DNA of 64,000 nucleotides from Amaranthus tricolor (taxonomy: Eukaryota > Streptophyta > Magnoliopsida > Caryophyllales > Amaranthaceae): positions 10,196,238 through 10,260,237 of the forward strand of contig NC_080062.1 in assembly GCF_026212465.1 (NCBI RefSeq), in the 5' to 3' direction. The notes beneath the pieces are model-generated. The model did no database searches, was not told the origin of the DNA, and was given only the letters and a program-made list of their open reading frames with translations. This document shows, piece after piece, positions 36,665 through 49,551 of the stretch. A program made the position numbers and the translations under genes. Positions within the stretch are counted from its first letter, which is position 1, and each line of letters starts with the position of its first letter.

Positions 36665-37367
36665 CCTTGTTGACGTTACTGAACTCAGACCAGAAGCACC
36701 TGAACCAAGAGGAAGGCGGGAACACCATCTCTCTACATGGACCAAGGGATAGAGGCCCTAGGGTTGTGCTAACAAACCACCAGGAAGACCCTAGGACAAG
36801 CTGAAGTAGGCCTGGTCAGAAGAACAAGGAAATCAGGATTTTAACTAAGTGTTGGCTTTTGTTTAAGTTTCTGTTTTGTTAGCTTGGACACGTGTATTAG
36901 TAAAGCCTTGTAACGGCTAGCTTGAGATGTAGAAACTCTATAAATACCTAGGACACTCATGTAATTGAATTCACGTTTTGATATTGATAAAAATCAGAGT
37001 TGAGTAATTTCAGACAAAGTTTTTGTTTCTTAAGTTTGTTTGCAAACTTGTTCAAGGAGGGTTCCTCTTTGGCCGGAGAATTCATAGGTTTTCAGGCAAG
37101 CCTATATTCTCAGGGAACCATTCAAGTCAGGGATTCATCATCCTTGTTTTTGAGTCGGTAGAAACGTGCAAAGGAGTGGAACAAACGCCCACTAGTTCAG
37201 ACATCAGAAAATCAAGAAACACCTTCTTGGTTGTTCTGAGCGTTCTGAGCGTTCTGAACACCTTTGCATTGATTGATCTAGGATTGTGCGTGAGTAATTG
37301 GACCAGGTATTGATTCCACATTGATATTTGCATAACGAAGGCCACATTCAGTCCTTGTTTTGCATCA
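36415..37367 (+). repeat. Gypsy family-2 LTR, internal copy
   Basis: 953 bp, TGATGCAAA...TTTGCATCA, preceded by the purine-rich CCCAAGGGGGAGGAGT and followed by ACT and a Met-tRNA PBS. It has a TATAAATA box near 36940. It differs from the solo copy at 40108-41051 by about two substitutions and one extra 9-bp unit (GTTCTGAGC). Confidence 0.92.
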
Positions 37368-37370
37368 ACT

Positions 37371-37383
37371 TGGTATCAGAGCC
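37371..37383 (+). promoter_or_regulatory. Primer-binding site, initiator Met-tRNA
   Basis: TGGTATCAGAGCC, three bases after the family-2 LTR. Confidence 0.9.
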
Positions 37384-37725
37384 AATTCACGTAAGGGACA
37401 AAGGTTGGTATAACAGAAGGATATTCAAGAACTTGTCATTTGTTCTGGGTTGTTCTGAGGAAAGTTTCTGAAGGCGATTTGCAAGGCGATAGGACTGGAG
37501 ATTTGTGCATTTCCATTTCTACATCGTTCAGGGAGTCTCTTCCTTTACTTTGAGTTCATTATTAATTGTCATTACAGATTTCTTAATTCACTGCATTATT
37601 CATTTTACATCCAGACACGATTTGTTCTTTGCGATTGCGATTTTTTTTTATTTGATTGTTCTGTCTTTGAAAAAATTCTTGGGATATTTTCTGTGCTGGT
37701 TATCTAGCTGTGTGACTTAGAGACC

Positions 37726-39525
37726 ATGGACCATGAGGAAAGGTTTGGAGCATTAGAAGATAAGCTGGAAAGATTGATGATGCATCTAGGGTTAGAAAAT
37801 CAGACCAACAGACCACCAAACCCTAATTTTCGCCCATATGAGGATAGGACCATTAAAATTGATCTTCCTGAATTTGACGGCCTGTCTCATGACCCAGCCA
37901 AGTACCTGGAATGGGAAGGGAGGATGGAACAATACTTTGAGTTTAAAGAAACACCCCCAAACCAACAATACAAGATCGCAAAAATAAAACTGACCAAATC
38001 GGCTGCAGTTTGGTTAGAGGGCATTCAAAAACAAAGACTTAGAGAAGAGAGGAATAGAATTAACACTTGGGAAAAGCTTAGGAAACATATGAAAAGAAGA
38101 TATGTCCCAACTACATACAAGCAGCAACAGATTGTGCAGTTACACGCCATGAAACAAGGGACTAGATCTGTGGAGGACTATATGAATGAATGGGAGAGAC
38201 TATATGTTCTTTGTGACCTTCATGAGGCTGAGGAAATAAAGGTGGGAAGGTTTGTTGCTGAATTAAGGGAAGAAATCAGAGATAGGGTGATGAACACGCC
38301 TGACCTCACAGTGCATTTAGCTAGTTCACAGGCTAGGGAGATTGAGAGACAAGCCTACAGAACAGCAAACTCCCAAGTGAGGAACACAAGAGCCTACCCA
38401 CCTAGGACTACCAATAGTCTAACTGTACCTAGGAAGGAGACACCCACCCCTGGACCCAGACCTACTTACACCAGAACAGAAACCAACACAAAGCTACAGG
38501 ACATAGTGTGTTTTAAATGCAATGGGAGGGGGCACTATAAGAGAGACTGTCCTAATGCCAGGGCTTTCACAATGAGGGAATGGACTGATATTAGGCAAAA
38601 TACTAACCCCAAGAGGCTCTTGGTGTTAAAGAATGGGCAGGAAGAAGAGTTAGACCCACCCAGTTTAAGTGATGAGGATGGTACATTCATAAGAGATGAG
38701 CAAGGCAGATTGCACACTTTTGAAGGGGATTCTGAGGAGGAGGGAGAGGGAGATCTAGAAAAAATTCCCCCTGAGGAAGAACACCTTAACCTAATCATTA
38801 GAAGGAGCTTTCACACCACACCCACGATTAAGAAATTAGATCAAAGAGAAAATATTTTCCAAACCAAATGCAAAATACAGGGGAAGGTTTGTGACTTGAT
38901 CATTGATAGTGGGAGTGAGGCTAACTGTGTCAGCCAACGTTTGGTTAAGGAGTTACACCTAAAGACTAAACCTCACCCTAATCCCTACAAAATGAAGTGG
39001 TTAGACACCAAATCAAGTGGCATAGTAAACCAACAATGCCCTGTGACTATGACTTTGGGAACATATGAGGATGAAATCTTATGTGATGTTTTAGAGATGG
39101 ATGCATGTCACCTCTTGCTGGGCAAACCCTGGCAATATGATAAAAAAAACCATGCACAATGGCTATGACAACACATATACTATTAAGCACAATGGGAAGA
39201 GGAAAGAGTTCTTACCCCTGCCTCCACACAGAGCCATCCCACCACCACCCACTAAGGTTCATGTGCATTTAATGAACATAAGGGAATGTGAAAGAGAGGT
39301 CCAGGAAACAGAAGAGCTATACTTGTTAGTGACTAAGGAAACACAGGAGCCCACACCAATACCACCTGAGGTTACAAGACTAATAGAGCAGTACATGGAT
39401 GTTTTCCCCACTGACCTGCCTCCTGGATTACCACCATTTAGGGGAGTGGAGCACCAGATTGATTTAATACCTGGGGCCAGCCTACCCAATAAGCCTGATT
39501 ACCACCATCTAAAATTTGTGTTATA
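37726..39525 (+). pseudogene. Gypsy family-2 gag-protease and RT N-terminus (frameshifted, truncated)
   Basis: The first 480 codons (to 39168) hold the gag domain (YLEWEGRMEQYFEFKE...), a CCHC knuckle CFKCNGRGHYKRDC at about residues 262-275, and protease with intact DSG at about residue 394 (CDLIIDSGSEANCVS). A shift in an A-run at about 39142-39150 moves the frame. The continuation (EFLPLPPHRAIPP... LPPGLPPFRGVEHQIDLIPG) is the RT N-terminus, which ends at about 39515 just before a Mutator-like MITE. The RT catalytic region is absent. Gag is clearly related to family 1 but not the same family. Confidence 0.88.
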
Positions 39526-39540
39526 AATGAAAAGATTTTT

Positions 39541-41130
39541 AGGAAATTTCACGTGGTAACCTTGAGGTTTTGGATTTTTCATGTGGTAATCAAAACTTTT
39601 TGAAAATTAGGATCAATTCTTCATTTACAATCAAATTAGGATTCCATTATGCTTAAAAATGATTTTTTTCGAAGTACTTCTTCAAATTTGCTTGGAAGCA
39701 ACAATGAAGTGGTTTGGATTTGTTAAATTTTCGAATGCAACAACAATTAATTTATGGTTCATTCGAATGCAAATTTGCACATAAATTCGAATGAATTTTC
39801 ATTTGTTCATTTTTGAATGCAAATACATCATGTCCACCAAAGTTCAAGAAGAAATTACTAACCTTTCTTGTTCTAGAGCTTGATTTTGAGATCCTTGTAG
39901 ATAGGTTTTATGAACTTCGAAGTCAATTTTGGAGATATAGGGTTAGGACTTTAAGGAAATTGGGGGAATTGAAAGAATGAGAAAAAGAGTTTAGTTGGGG
40001 AAATGAAAATTCATCGAATACAATAGATTGGAGCACCAAAAAACGTTTGCTAACGTTTTTGGGGTAAAAAGGTTACGGAGAAGGCATTTGGTAAACCTCA
40101 GGGTTACTGATGCAAAGGCATCAAAGAGCAAGAATTCAACAAAGGAGCAAAACAGTGCTAGTAAATGTTTATCTACGCCAAATAACCATGACGTAAGAAA
40201 AACTAGCAAGGACACATTGGACATGACCAGAGGGGACCTACAAATGCTCAAAAAGAAACTGAGGAAAGCCAAAACATCGCAAAAACCCACATTGAGAACA
40301 CAAACAGAACCACAGAATGCCAGAACAGAGCAACAGATAATTCTGATGACCAGCTGACCTTGTTGACGTTACTGAACTCAGACCAGAAGCACCTGAACCA
40401 AGAGGAAGGCGGGAACACCATCTCTCTACATGGACCAAGGGATAGAGGCCCTAGGGTTGTGCTAACAAACCACCAGGAAGACCCTAGGACAAGCTGAAGG
40501 AGGCCTGGTCAGAAGAACAAGGAAATCAGGATTTTAACTAAGTGTTGGCTTTTGTTTAAGTTTCTGTTTTGTTAGCTTGGACACGTGTATTAGTAAAGCC
40601 TTGTAACGACTAGCTTGAGATGTAGAAACTCTATAAATACCTAGGACACTCATGTAATTGAATTCACGTTTTGATATTGATAAAAATCAGAGTTGAGTAA
40701 TTTCAGACAAAGTTTTTGTTTCTTAAGTTTGTTTGCAAACTTGTTCAAGGAGGGTTCCTCTTTGGCCGGAGAATTCATAGGTTTTCAGGCAAGCCTATAT
40801 TCTCAGGGAACCATTCAAGTCAGGGATTCATCATCCTTGTTTTTGAGTCGGTAGAAACGTGCAAAGGAGTGGAACAAACGCCCACTAGTTCAGACATCAG
40901 AAAATCAAGAAACACCTTCTTGGTTGTTCTGAGCGTTCTGAACACCTTTGCATTGATTGATCTAGGATTGTGCGTGAGTAATTGGACCAGGTATTGATTC
41001 CACATTGATATTTGCATAACGAAGGCCACATTCAGTCCTTGTTTTGCATCAGTTACCGCGTGAATTTTTTAAAAGTTTTGGTTACCACATGCAAAACCCA
41101 AAACCTCAGGGTTACCACGTGGCATTTCCT
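39541..41130. mobile_element. Mutator-like MITE (9-bp TSD) containing a solo LTR
   Basis: Long terminal inverted repeats of about 60 bp: left AGGAAATTTCACGTGGTAAC, right GTTACCACGTGGCATTTCCT. They are flanked by AAGATTTTT (39532-39540) and AAGATTCTT (41131-41139), a 9-bp TSD with one difference. Without the nested LTR the element is about 640 bp and non-coding. A G-box (CACGTGG) lies in each TIR. It sits against the truncated RT end of the family-2 element. Confidence 0.8.
40108..41051 (+). mobile_element. Solo LTR of gypsy family 2, TSD GTTAC
   Basis: 944 bp, TGATGCAAA to TTTGCATCA, with GTTAC on both sides (40103-40107 and 41052-41056). It is nested in the MITE at 39541-41130 and nearly identical to the LTR at 36415-37367. 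Solo LTRs with intact TSDs arise from recombination between the two LTRs of one element. Confidence 0.95.
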
Positions 41131-41584
41131 AAGATTCTTTATGAGAACAACAATTGGAACACCTCAAAATGACAAATGGAATTTCACTAAGGAATAGAGT
41201 GAGTAAATTATTACTTCAAAAATAATTAATAGAATAATATATTAATATTCATATCAAAATAATTTATACTTTCTCGTATTTACTACTATTGTTGTATTTG
41301 ATTTTTTTTGTACTATCTATCGATTATTTTTAATTTATATTTTATGATTCGTTTCAGTGTAAATTATATTCAACATTTTATAATTTTTATTCAATTAAAC
41401 ACAATGTGAGATATTTATGATTGAATATGTGTATTAGAAAACGTGCAAAAATCATATCATATGAGACAATAATAGCGAATAGAAAGGAATATTATCTTTT
41501 AAGATTTATTAAAATGGTCCATATTTTATTTATATTATAATTTTTACAAATTCTTAAAAAAGATGGTCTCATAGTGAGACTATC

Positions 41585-41845
41585 TGTATTAATTGGCTTA
41601 ATGTGTATTTATTGTCTTAAAGTGATCAATTACAACCTTAAAGTGATCCCTAATAATTTTAAATTAATTACCTTTTTTAGACTTAAATTGATCACTTATT
41701 ACCATAAATTGATCACTTTATCTTAAAATGATCAATTAGTTAGTCAAGTGATCAATTAGTTAAAATGATCAATTAAAGAAATAACCAAATTATATGATCC
41801 ATCTCATGGTAAAACTGTCTCATACAAGACATTCTCAATAATTTT
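41585..41845. repeat. Degenerate TGATCAATT/TGATCACTTT repeat with GTCTCAT ends
   Basis: Tandem imperfect units such as AAAGTGATCAATTACAACCTT, bounded by GATGGTCTCATAGTGAGACT on the left and AACTGTCTCATACAAGAC on the right. Same layout as 57340-57595. Possibly a MITE-like family; no TSD assigned. The rest of 41140-41875 holds no gene. Confidence 0.55.
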
Positions 41846-42270
41846 TTTGTTTTTGATTTATCTAAAAGCATATTAGGGGCTGTTTGGTTCGCATAAGGGA
41901 ATCGAAATGGAATGAGGAAAGGAAATGAAGGAGAACGGAATGGATTCCCCTAAATTGGCCTAGTCGTTTGGCTGTGTTCAGGAAACGGAATGAACTGCTT
42001 ATTGATTCCCTTTGTGGCTGTTTGGTTCAAGTTAAGGAATCAAATTATATTTTTTCCAAAAATAACTAGTTATTATATGATAAACTTGAAAAACTTATTT
42101 TTAAAAAACATAACTCTAAATAAAAACTTTCTAGCTCGATTGATTACATGAAACCACAACATAATTCATGCCAAAAGTAGTAGTTTATGAATAACACCTA
42201 ATTCAAAATCATTCGTGAAACCACAACATAAGATCTAAGCATTACTATTTCCAATTCCTCCAAGAAAACT

Positions 42271-43268
42271 CTAAACATAAGCACTTTTCAAAGCTTCGGG
42301 ACACTTTGAAAATATCATGAGCTTGTTTGGTTGTGCAGTTAGAATGTTAGCCACTTCAAAAACTTGGTTAGGAGTTACACCTTCTAAATTGAAAGAGAGT
42401 AGTTCCTCTAGCACTTGCTCAGTCTTTTCAACTATTTTTTGCTCACGATCATCAATGCGTGCCATCACATTTGCCATAGTGGAAAGATGAACATTCATGT
42501 CTTTCATGAATGCTTGTAAGCTAGCCAATTCATTAGAACTTCCATCACCACCAATTCTTCTCTTACTTCTTTTAGAAGTTTTTTCAGTCTTCATCTTTTT
42601 TGCAGGAGGAGAAGTAACAGTTTGAGTGGCATTACCACTAGCAGCAACTCCCTCATCATCACTTGAATCAAGTGTAACCTGTGGAGGGGCAACATTTTGC
42701 AAATTCTTGATTGCTTCAACATAATCTTCAGCTGGTTTTCCAGTAGCATAATCCTTGCCATAAACATTCATGAGTTCATGATAGTGCGGAAATGAAACTC
42801 CAAACAAGTTTTTGCAATTCGGATGATTCTGAAAAACCAAAAAATGCTCAAAATGATCAAATATACAACATCATCAGACTATCTCAAACATAATTAAAAT
42901 GACCTTACAAAGGTTATCATACCTTGCAAAACTCGTTATAAACAGCCCGGTCCACAAAAACCATTTTTTTTCATCATCCCAAACGAATCCACTTGTATTT
43001 AACATTTGAGAAATAGCCCTAAACTTGGCTCCAAGTGTCTTAAGTCGAGAATCAATGTGTGCAAAGCCTTCAAACCACAACCAGGAAGAGCCTTACCTAT
43101 GACCTCCTCTAAGCGAACCATGTAGCCACTTCTGAATCCATTATCACACCTCCAGTGAGGATCAACAGCTAGCTCTGACAATGCTTCCACAAGAACTTTA
43201 TCTTCTTGAGCAGTCCAAAATCGTTTGTTTTTTCCCCTTCCGCCTCTACTTGCACTACTTTCATCCAT
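42271..43268 (-). pseudogene. Harbinger Myb/SANT-like accessory protein (frameshifted)
   Basis: Exon 43268-42923 begins MDESSASRGGRGKNKRFWTA, a Myb/SANT-like DNA-binding domain (WTAQEDKVLVEALSELAVD). It continues in two further frames (HIDSRLKTLGAKFRAISQML, then MVFVDRAVYNEFCK), so there is a one-base shift near 43065 and another in an eight-A run near 42970. Exon 42828-42271 (AG acceptor, NHPNCKNLFGVSFPHYHELM...) holds a Ser/Asp-rich linker, a basic KKMKTEKTSKRSKRR cluster and a helical C terminus. In PIF/Harbinger elements this second protein assists transposase DNA binding and nuclear import. This copy is unlikely to make a full product. Confidence 0.85.
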
Positions 43269-44597
43269 CCTCTATAACATTTGAACCATATTGATCATAG
43301 TAAAAACAAAATTGCATGTATATAAATTAACCATATTCAATACAAGTACACAAAGGAAAATTTCCTCAAGTCTAATACAAGTAAAAAAAAATCAAGATTG
43401 AAATAAACATACAAGTCTCAAGTTCAAATACAAGAAACAATTTTTTTTAATAAAAAAGAATAACATCACAAAGTAAGTCTGCGGTGTCTAGCCCTCCAAT
43501 CATTGAACATATATTGGGCCATTGTATTTCGAAAATTCGTCCATGGATCGGTTACAGCAATGGAGGTTATGTACTCCACATCATCTTCCTCATTATCATC
43601 ACCATCATTATCATCACTATCATTTTCCTCAAACAAGTCCTCATCATCAAATTCTGCAAGCATGTATCTTTTTACTAAATCATGTAATAAGGCACAAGCA
43701 AGTACAATTCTACCATGTGTGTAACATCCCAGAAAAACTCGGATCGTTAGAAGGGAGATTTTTATATTTTAAAAGATAACCAAGCAGGACCCGAGTTAAA
43801 CCAAGATGTCATAAAGGCACGAGAAAACAAAATTTTTAAAGTTAAAACTTGCGGATCGAGTTCTACTAGAGTTATTGAGATTAATTAGTGATATCGTAGT
43901 CTTAGCAGCGGATAAAAGATATGAAACCAAAAGTCCAATGAGTACATCTCGAGAGCGAAGTCGCCTCTTGAATAAATCCATTTCTAAAAAGCTAATAAAG
44001 TTCGAAATTAAAATCCTTCTGTACTCTATCTCTTTTATTCTTCAGATGTAATCCTCACTCCACAGCCTGCAACTTAACTCACTGCTAGTTATTAACCCCG
44101 AAAGGAAAAACAACATCATCGCAGGATCGTTAAGATCAAAGGTACACGTCAGCAAAAACATCTCTTATAACATTAACATTATAGCATAAAGCACAATGGC
44201 AACTAACCATATGTCGGCTACAGTTCAATATTTACTTTTTAATAAATTTCAAATGATTCATTGAGTTAGTCAGCCATAATGCTGTACTTTTCCGGCCATA
44301 TTGCCGAACCAAACCCCAAACTTCCAGAGTAAGACAATACATTAGGGGGAGCTAACCCCTAAGCAAGTCTCTATCATAGGCAACGCGCCTTACTTCGGTG
44401 CCTATGGTTAAGTATGCATACCCACGCGGTGGCTCATAATGCCCCCACAAACGGCGAGTAAAATCTTTCCACCAATTGACGTCATATTACGTCTACTTTA
44501 AAGTTAGTGAGGTCATACTACCTCTACTCATCAAGTTATTGAAATTATATCTCTTGAATAAGAAAGCATAACATCACCTTCACACTTTATTCAATAA

Positions 44598-44681
<84 letters not shown>
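44598..44681. repeat. (ATT)n microsatellite
   Basis: 28 ATT units in the solo LTR. Confidence 0.97.
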
Positions 44682-44682
<1 letters not shown>

Positions 44683-44860
44683 CTTTATAACAACCAATCC
44701 ACGATATATAAAATTTTACTGCGTGTACGTACCTTAAGAAAGCAAAATCAAATCTTAAATGAAACTATCAACTTTCCGTCACGAATCGACTTCCTACACG
44801 ATTCAATCGTACATACGGGAAAAAGCATATATTCACACTTTCTCAAACCACAACCAAGGT

Positions 44861-44879
44861 ACACACACACACACACACA
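44861..44879. repeat. (AC)n microsatellite
   Basis: Short AC dinucleotide run in the solo LTR. Confidence 0.9.
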
Positions 44880-46004
44880 TCTAACATCAAGCCACACTTG
44901 CAAACAATTCATGATCACACAACATACTTCATCACAACATAACATCAAATAAAATTCAGATTTAGTATTCTGTCCAGAATAGTATGTTAACACTGCCAAA
45001 CTGAAATTCCGACTTCACCGTTGCGTCCGAAAGGCGTCAAAACCCCCGGGTACTAATTTTCATAATTCATAATGTACTCTAAATATTTTTAACTTATTTT
45101 CAAACCAAAAAGTGTCCCAAAAACATATTTTTTTTACCATTTTTCTAACCCTACGGGATTCACCAAAATTCATCAACAAATGAATTCCAAATGGTACATT
45201 GCCTATCAAATATTAATGACCAAATTTATATAATTCTTATGAACCATCTTTGAGTTTAAATTCATTGTTCAACAATAATTTCTTTATACATATTTGTTTT
45301 TTTTTTCTCTAGCAAAATTATAAATTTCTCATATTAGCCAATAAAATAAATAACTTTTCCACCAAATATAAAAAGAACACACACACATTTTTTTACATGA
45401 ACATTCATATTTATATATAAATTTCAAAATCATCCATCACAGAAACCAATCCTATTCTTCACATATATGCATATCTAAAAACTCTAAAAAGATTCATTCT
45501 TCATCAATTTAGATAGAAATATACATCCCAAAATCATACATGAAATTTTAAATTCATAAATTAAACATGAATTATAAGATAACACATATAATAATCATAG
45601 AATTTTAAATTAAAACTTAAGAATCAACATAGATTAAGAATTACACTTACAATTGTAAAGGAAAACACCAAATGATGATGGGTAATGAAGTTAGGAATGT
45701 GAATTAGGAGGAATTTTGAGAGGATATGTTTTTTTTATCCTTGAAAACTTTAGAAATGAAAGGATGTCAAAATGAAAATGATTAAGGAATTAAGAAGGGT
45801 TAATTATATGGGATTAATGCCTTGATCCTTCATTACCCTAAGGGAGTTACAAGCTCCACCAAGAGTCCCATAGGACCGGCCACCTTCCCTCCTACTTTTT
45901 TTTTAAAAAAATTTTTTTGAAAATAAAAGATGGGCTAAGGAAAAGTTTGGGCCCAAATAATTCTAATTGCCAAAAAGGATTACAAATCTCATGACCAAGC
46001 CCAA

Positions 46005-46316
<312 letters not shown>

Positions 46317-48193
46317 CTAGTGAATTATTAAATATATCAGAAAGAAAATATCGGGAAAATATCGGGGTGTTACAATGTGTTTGTAAACTAAACCAATAAG
46401 GACTTCTAAGAATCCCCCATCTTCCTTTGAGTAACCCAAAGCATCTCTCAATTACATTTCTTGTTTTTGCATGTCTTAAGTTGAAATATTCTTCGGCGGT
46501 TTGAGGTTGTTGGGGGTCATTATTCCATTCTCTAAGATGATAAAGATGCCTTCTATATGGTGCAAGGAATCCTTCTCCATTAGTATATCCTCTATCACAT
46601 AGATAAAAACAACGTTGATAAATTAAAAAAAAAAATATTACTCTCTTACTAAGTTAATCTCAAATAAAATCTATTACGTCAATCAAATTACCTTTTGGAA
46701 CTTTTAACCCATTAGGCCTAGAAATAGCATCTCGAAGAATCCGACCATCGTGTGCCAATCCCTCCCAACCAGGTAAGACATATATAAATTCCATCTCGGG
46801 TGAACATACTCCTAATACATTCATAGCAAGGGTACCTTTTCTAGTCCGATATTTGGATCGATCTTCACAAGGAACATTCACTAGAATCATTGTACCATCA
46901 AGGGCACCTAATGAATTCTACAAAACAAACAATATCACTTTAAATTATGTAATAGTCTCTCTATTTTATCTCAAATTAAAGTGTTGGTTTTTATTTACCT
47001 TGAAATATTTCCATCTTTCATCGTTGCAATCCTCTTGTATTGTTGTTGGTTTCTTAAGAAGAATAGCATGTAACTTTAAGATTGCTAACAAACAAGCATG
47101 AAATTGTCTACTAATAGTTTCACCACTTCTATAAAAATGTGCACCCATCATTCTATTTTCCTTATGGTGAGCTAATGTGTATAAGAAACCCGCAACCATC
47201 TCTTCCAAACATGTGTTTCTTATTTCATTTAATCCACCAATATCTCTAACCATCTCTGAAAGTACACCAAATGTGTATCGATTTATACGAAGATAGTTCC
47301 TACACAAAGTGTCACTTTCTCTAATCATTCTATTCAAGTTGTGCAATCTCATTTTTCTCCTAGTTTTTTTATCAAGCTTAAGATAATGGGAATCGTATTT
47401 AGTTATTCTCATCGAGTACAACATCAAATGTAGAAACACAACACAATTAATCATAGTAATTATGAACCGAATAAAGTCCCAATTTCTCTTCCTTTTCAAA
47501 GAAGTACCAATGCGAGCCATTTTCTGTAGAAATGAACATCAATAACACCATATCATTGACTAGTATAACTCATTTTTCATGTAGCAAATCTTTAATCATT
47601 AAGAAATCAATGAATCCAATTAGACCCATCAAAATACAATCAAGCAACAATTCATCCCAATTTTTTTTTTAAACCCAAAAATCCAATTAATCCCAGAAAT
47701 CCAACTTGAACTCAATTAATCCCTCCTCCTTCCTTTAAACCCAGTTTTTTTTTTTTAAACCCAGTTTCAACAATTCTTCGATGGAACAATTCAACAATTC
47801 AAATGCTAGTATAAGTCATAAAAACAACAAGAACAGAAATTACAACAAGAACCGAAAACGCAGGCTTTCATCAATGGCGGTAGAACAGAGATTCATCAAG
47901 AACTAGATTATGAATTTCAATCCATCAAAAAAGCAGCGGAAATTAGGAAAAAGAGTGAAGAGAAAAGAGATTCAAATCAGTAGTAGTAGAAGAATAACTT
48001 ACATTTGACAATGGCAGCAGCAAAATCGAGATTGAGAAGAAGAATGCTACGAACAATGGCGGCAGGCGCAGCAACTTGAGGGAGGAGCCGTGACAAAGAG
48101 AGGAGAATTTGAGGGGGGAGGCGCAGCAGCAGCGTACGTAGGGTTTGAGAGGAGAGGGTGATGAATGAAGGGGGGAATGGAATAGGAAAGTGT

Positions 48194-48215
48194 GGGGGGG
48201 GGGGGGGGGGGGGGG
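48194..48215. repeat. (G)22 homopolymer
   Basis: 22 consecutive G on the + strand near the right end of the Harbinger element. Length is likely variable and error-prone in sequencing. Confidence 0.95.
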
Positions 48216-48361
48216 AATGAGGGTATAACAGTTTGGGGTAACCCAAAACTAAAATGGGGGAATGGGAATGATAGAAAGTGACAAACAAACAGCAACAAAA
48301 GGAATTGGATATTTCCATTCCCTTTCCTTTTGATTATTACCCCCAACCAAACGGCCCTTTA

Positions 48362-49551
48362 GTATTTATTTGAAGAGCAAGTGAGCACGTGGGACTGTGG
48401 GGGTACTTTAGGTTAGTGTTGAAGAAGATGTTAGTAGCACAAATAACCAAATTTAATATTTAGATTTAATAATTCTGAGTGATGGGGAGACTAACGAAGA
48501 TGTAATGCACTGAATTCAAGTCAAGTGGGTTAAAGTAGCCACTAGGTTGTTGCTGTGTGATAAGAGATTTCCCACTGCATTAAAAGAAAAATTCTATCAA
48601 TTTGTAGTCCTTTGAAAATAGTGTTGATCAGTTAAGAAAATATATGAGGATAAGAAGAAATTAGTAGAGGTGCGAATTTTAAATTGATGTATAAACACAC
48701 CAAGATGGATAACATTAGAAATTAAGTCTTGAAATAAGACTAAGGTTGCACCTAATTCTATAAAGTTAACCAATAACGCACCTGTACGAAGGATGTAAAA
48801 CATCAGGGTTGATATTAAGATAAATCAAGATAAGCCTAACAAAACGCGGGAGAAGTAACTTAAAAATGATATAAGCAAGTTCCACGTGTTGGTAACATCT
48901 AACTAGCAAGTGTTTGTGTTGACGAGTTTTTAGAAGTTTCTTCTTCCAACCTTAAAAAAATAAACCATTTTCAAAAAATAAATAGACTTTTTTGTGTTTG
49001 AGTCCCTGTTATGAAATACTGTTTCTCGATTAAACAACCTTAAATAAAGACCTAAATTCTCATAATATATATGAGACGCACTATTTAACCCATACATAAG
49101 ACGCATCTCTCGTTGAAACCGTCTCATATAATAATTTGTGTTTATGTTTTGAACACCAACATATGTTTAATTCTTGTACTTTGTAATTTATCATCTTTTA
49201 TGACATAGTTTCACAGTGTGATGTTGTTCCTTATTTGAAATTTTCTCACATACATGGATTAAATGACTCAATAAACACAAATCTTAGCATAGACTCTTTA
49301 TTTGAAATTTTCTCATGGAAGACGGTCTCTCACAAGAATAACTCTAACAATATTTCTAATCACATAGAAATGGGATCACCATTCAGTGAAACTTGAAAGG
49401 GTCAACTATACTATCTTTCAACCAAGAGAGTTAACCTGTACACATACAAAAACTTTGTGCAACTTACCACATTTATCTCCCCCTTTGCTAATCTCTATTT
49501 TGTACATAAAATCATAAAATGTGTAAAAATCAAACTAATGTGTAGTGTTGA
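48362..49551. other. Intergenic, 3' side of the transporter gene
   Basis: No gene. GAGACGC/GTCTCAT motifs at about 49065-49135 resemble the ends of the short repeats at 41585 and 57340. The part nearest 49551 probably includes the transporter 3' UTR. Confidence 0.35.

Noticed and set aside
47977..48346. Pro-rich minus-strand frames of 99 and 113 codons
   Set aside because: Created by the (G)22 tract and purine-rich sequence in the Harbinger end.
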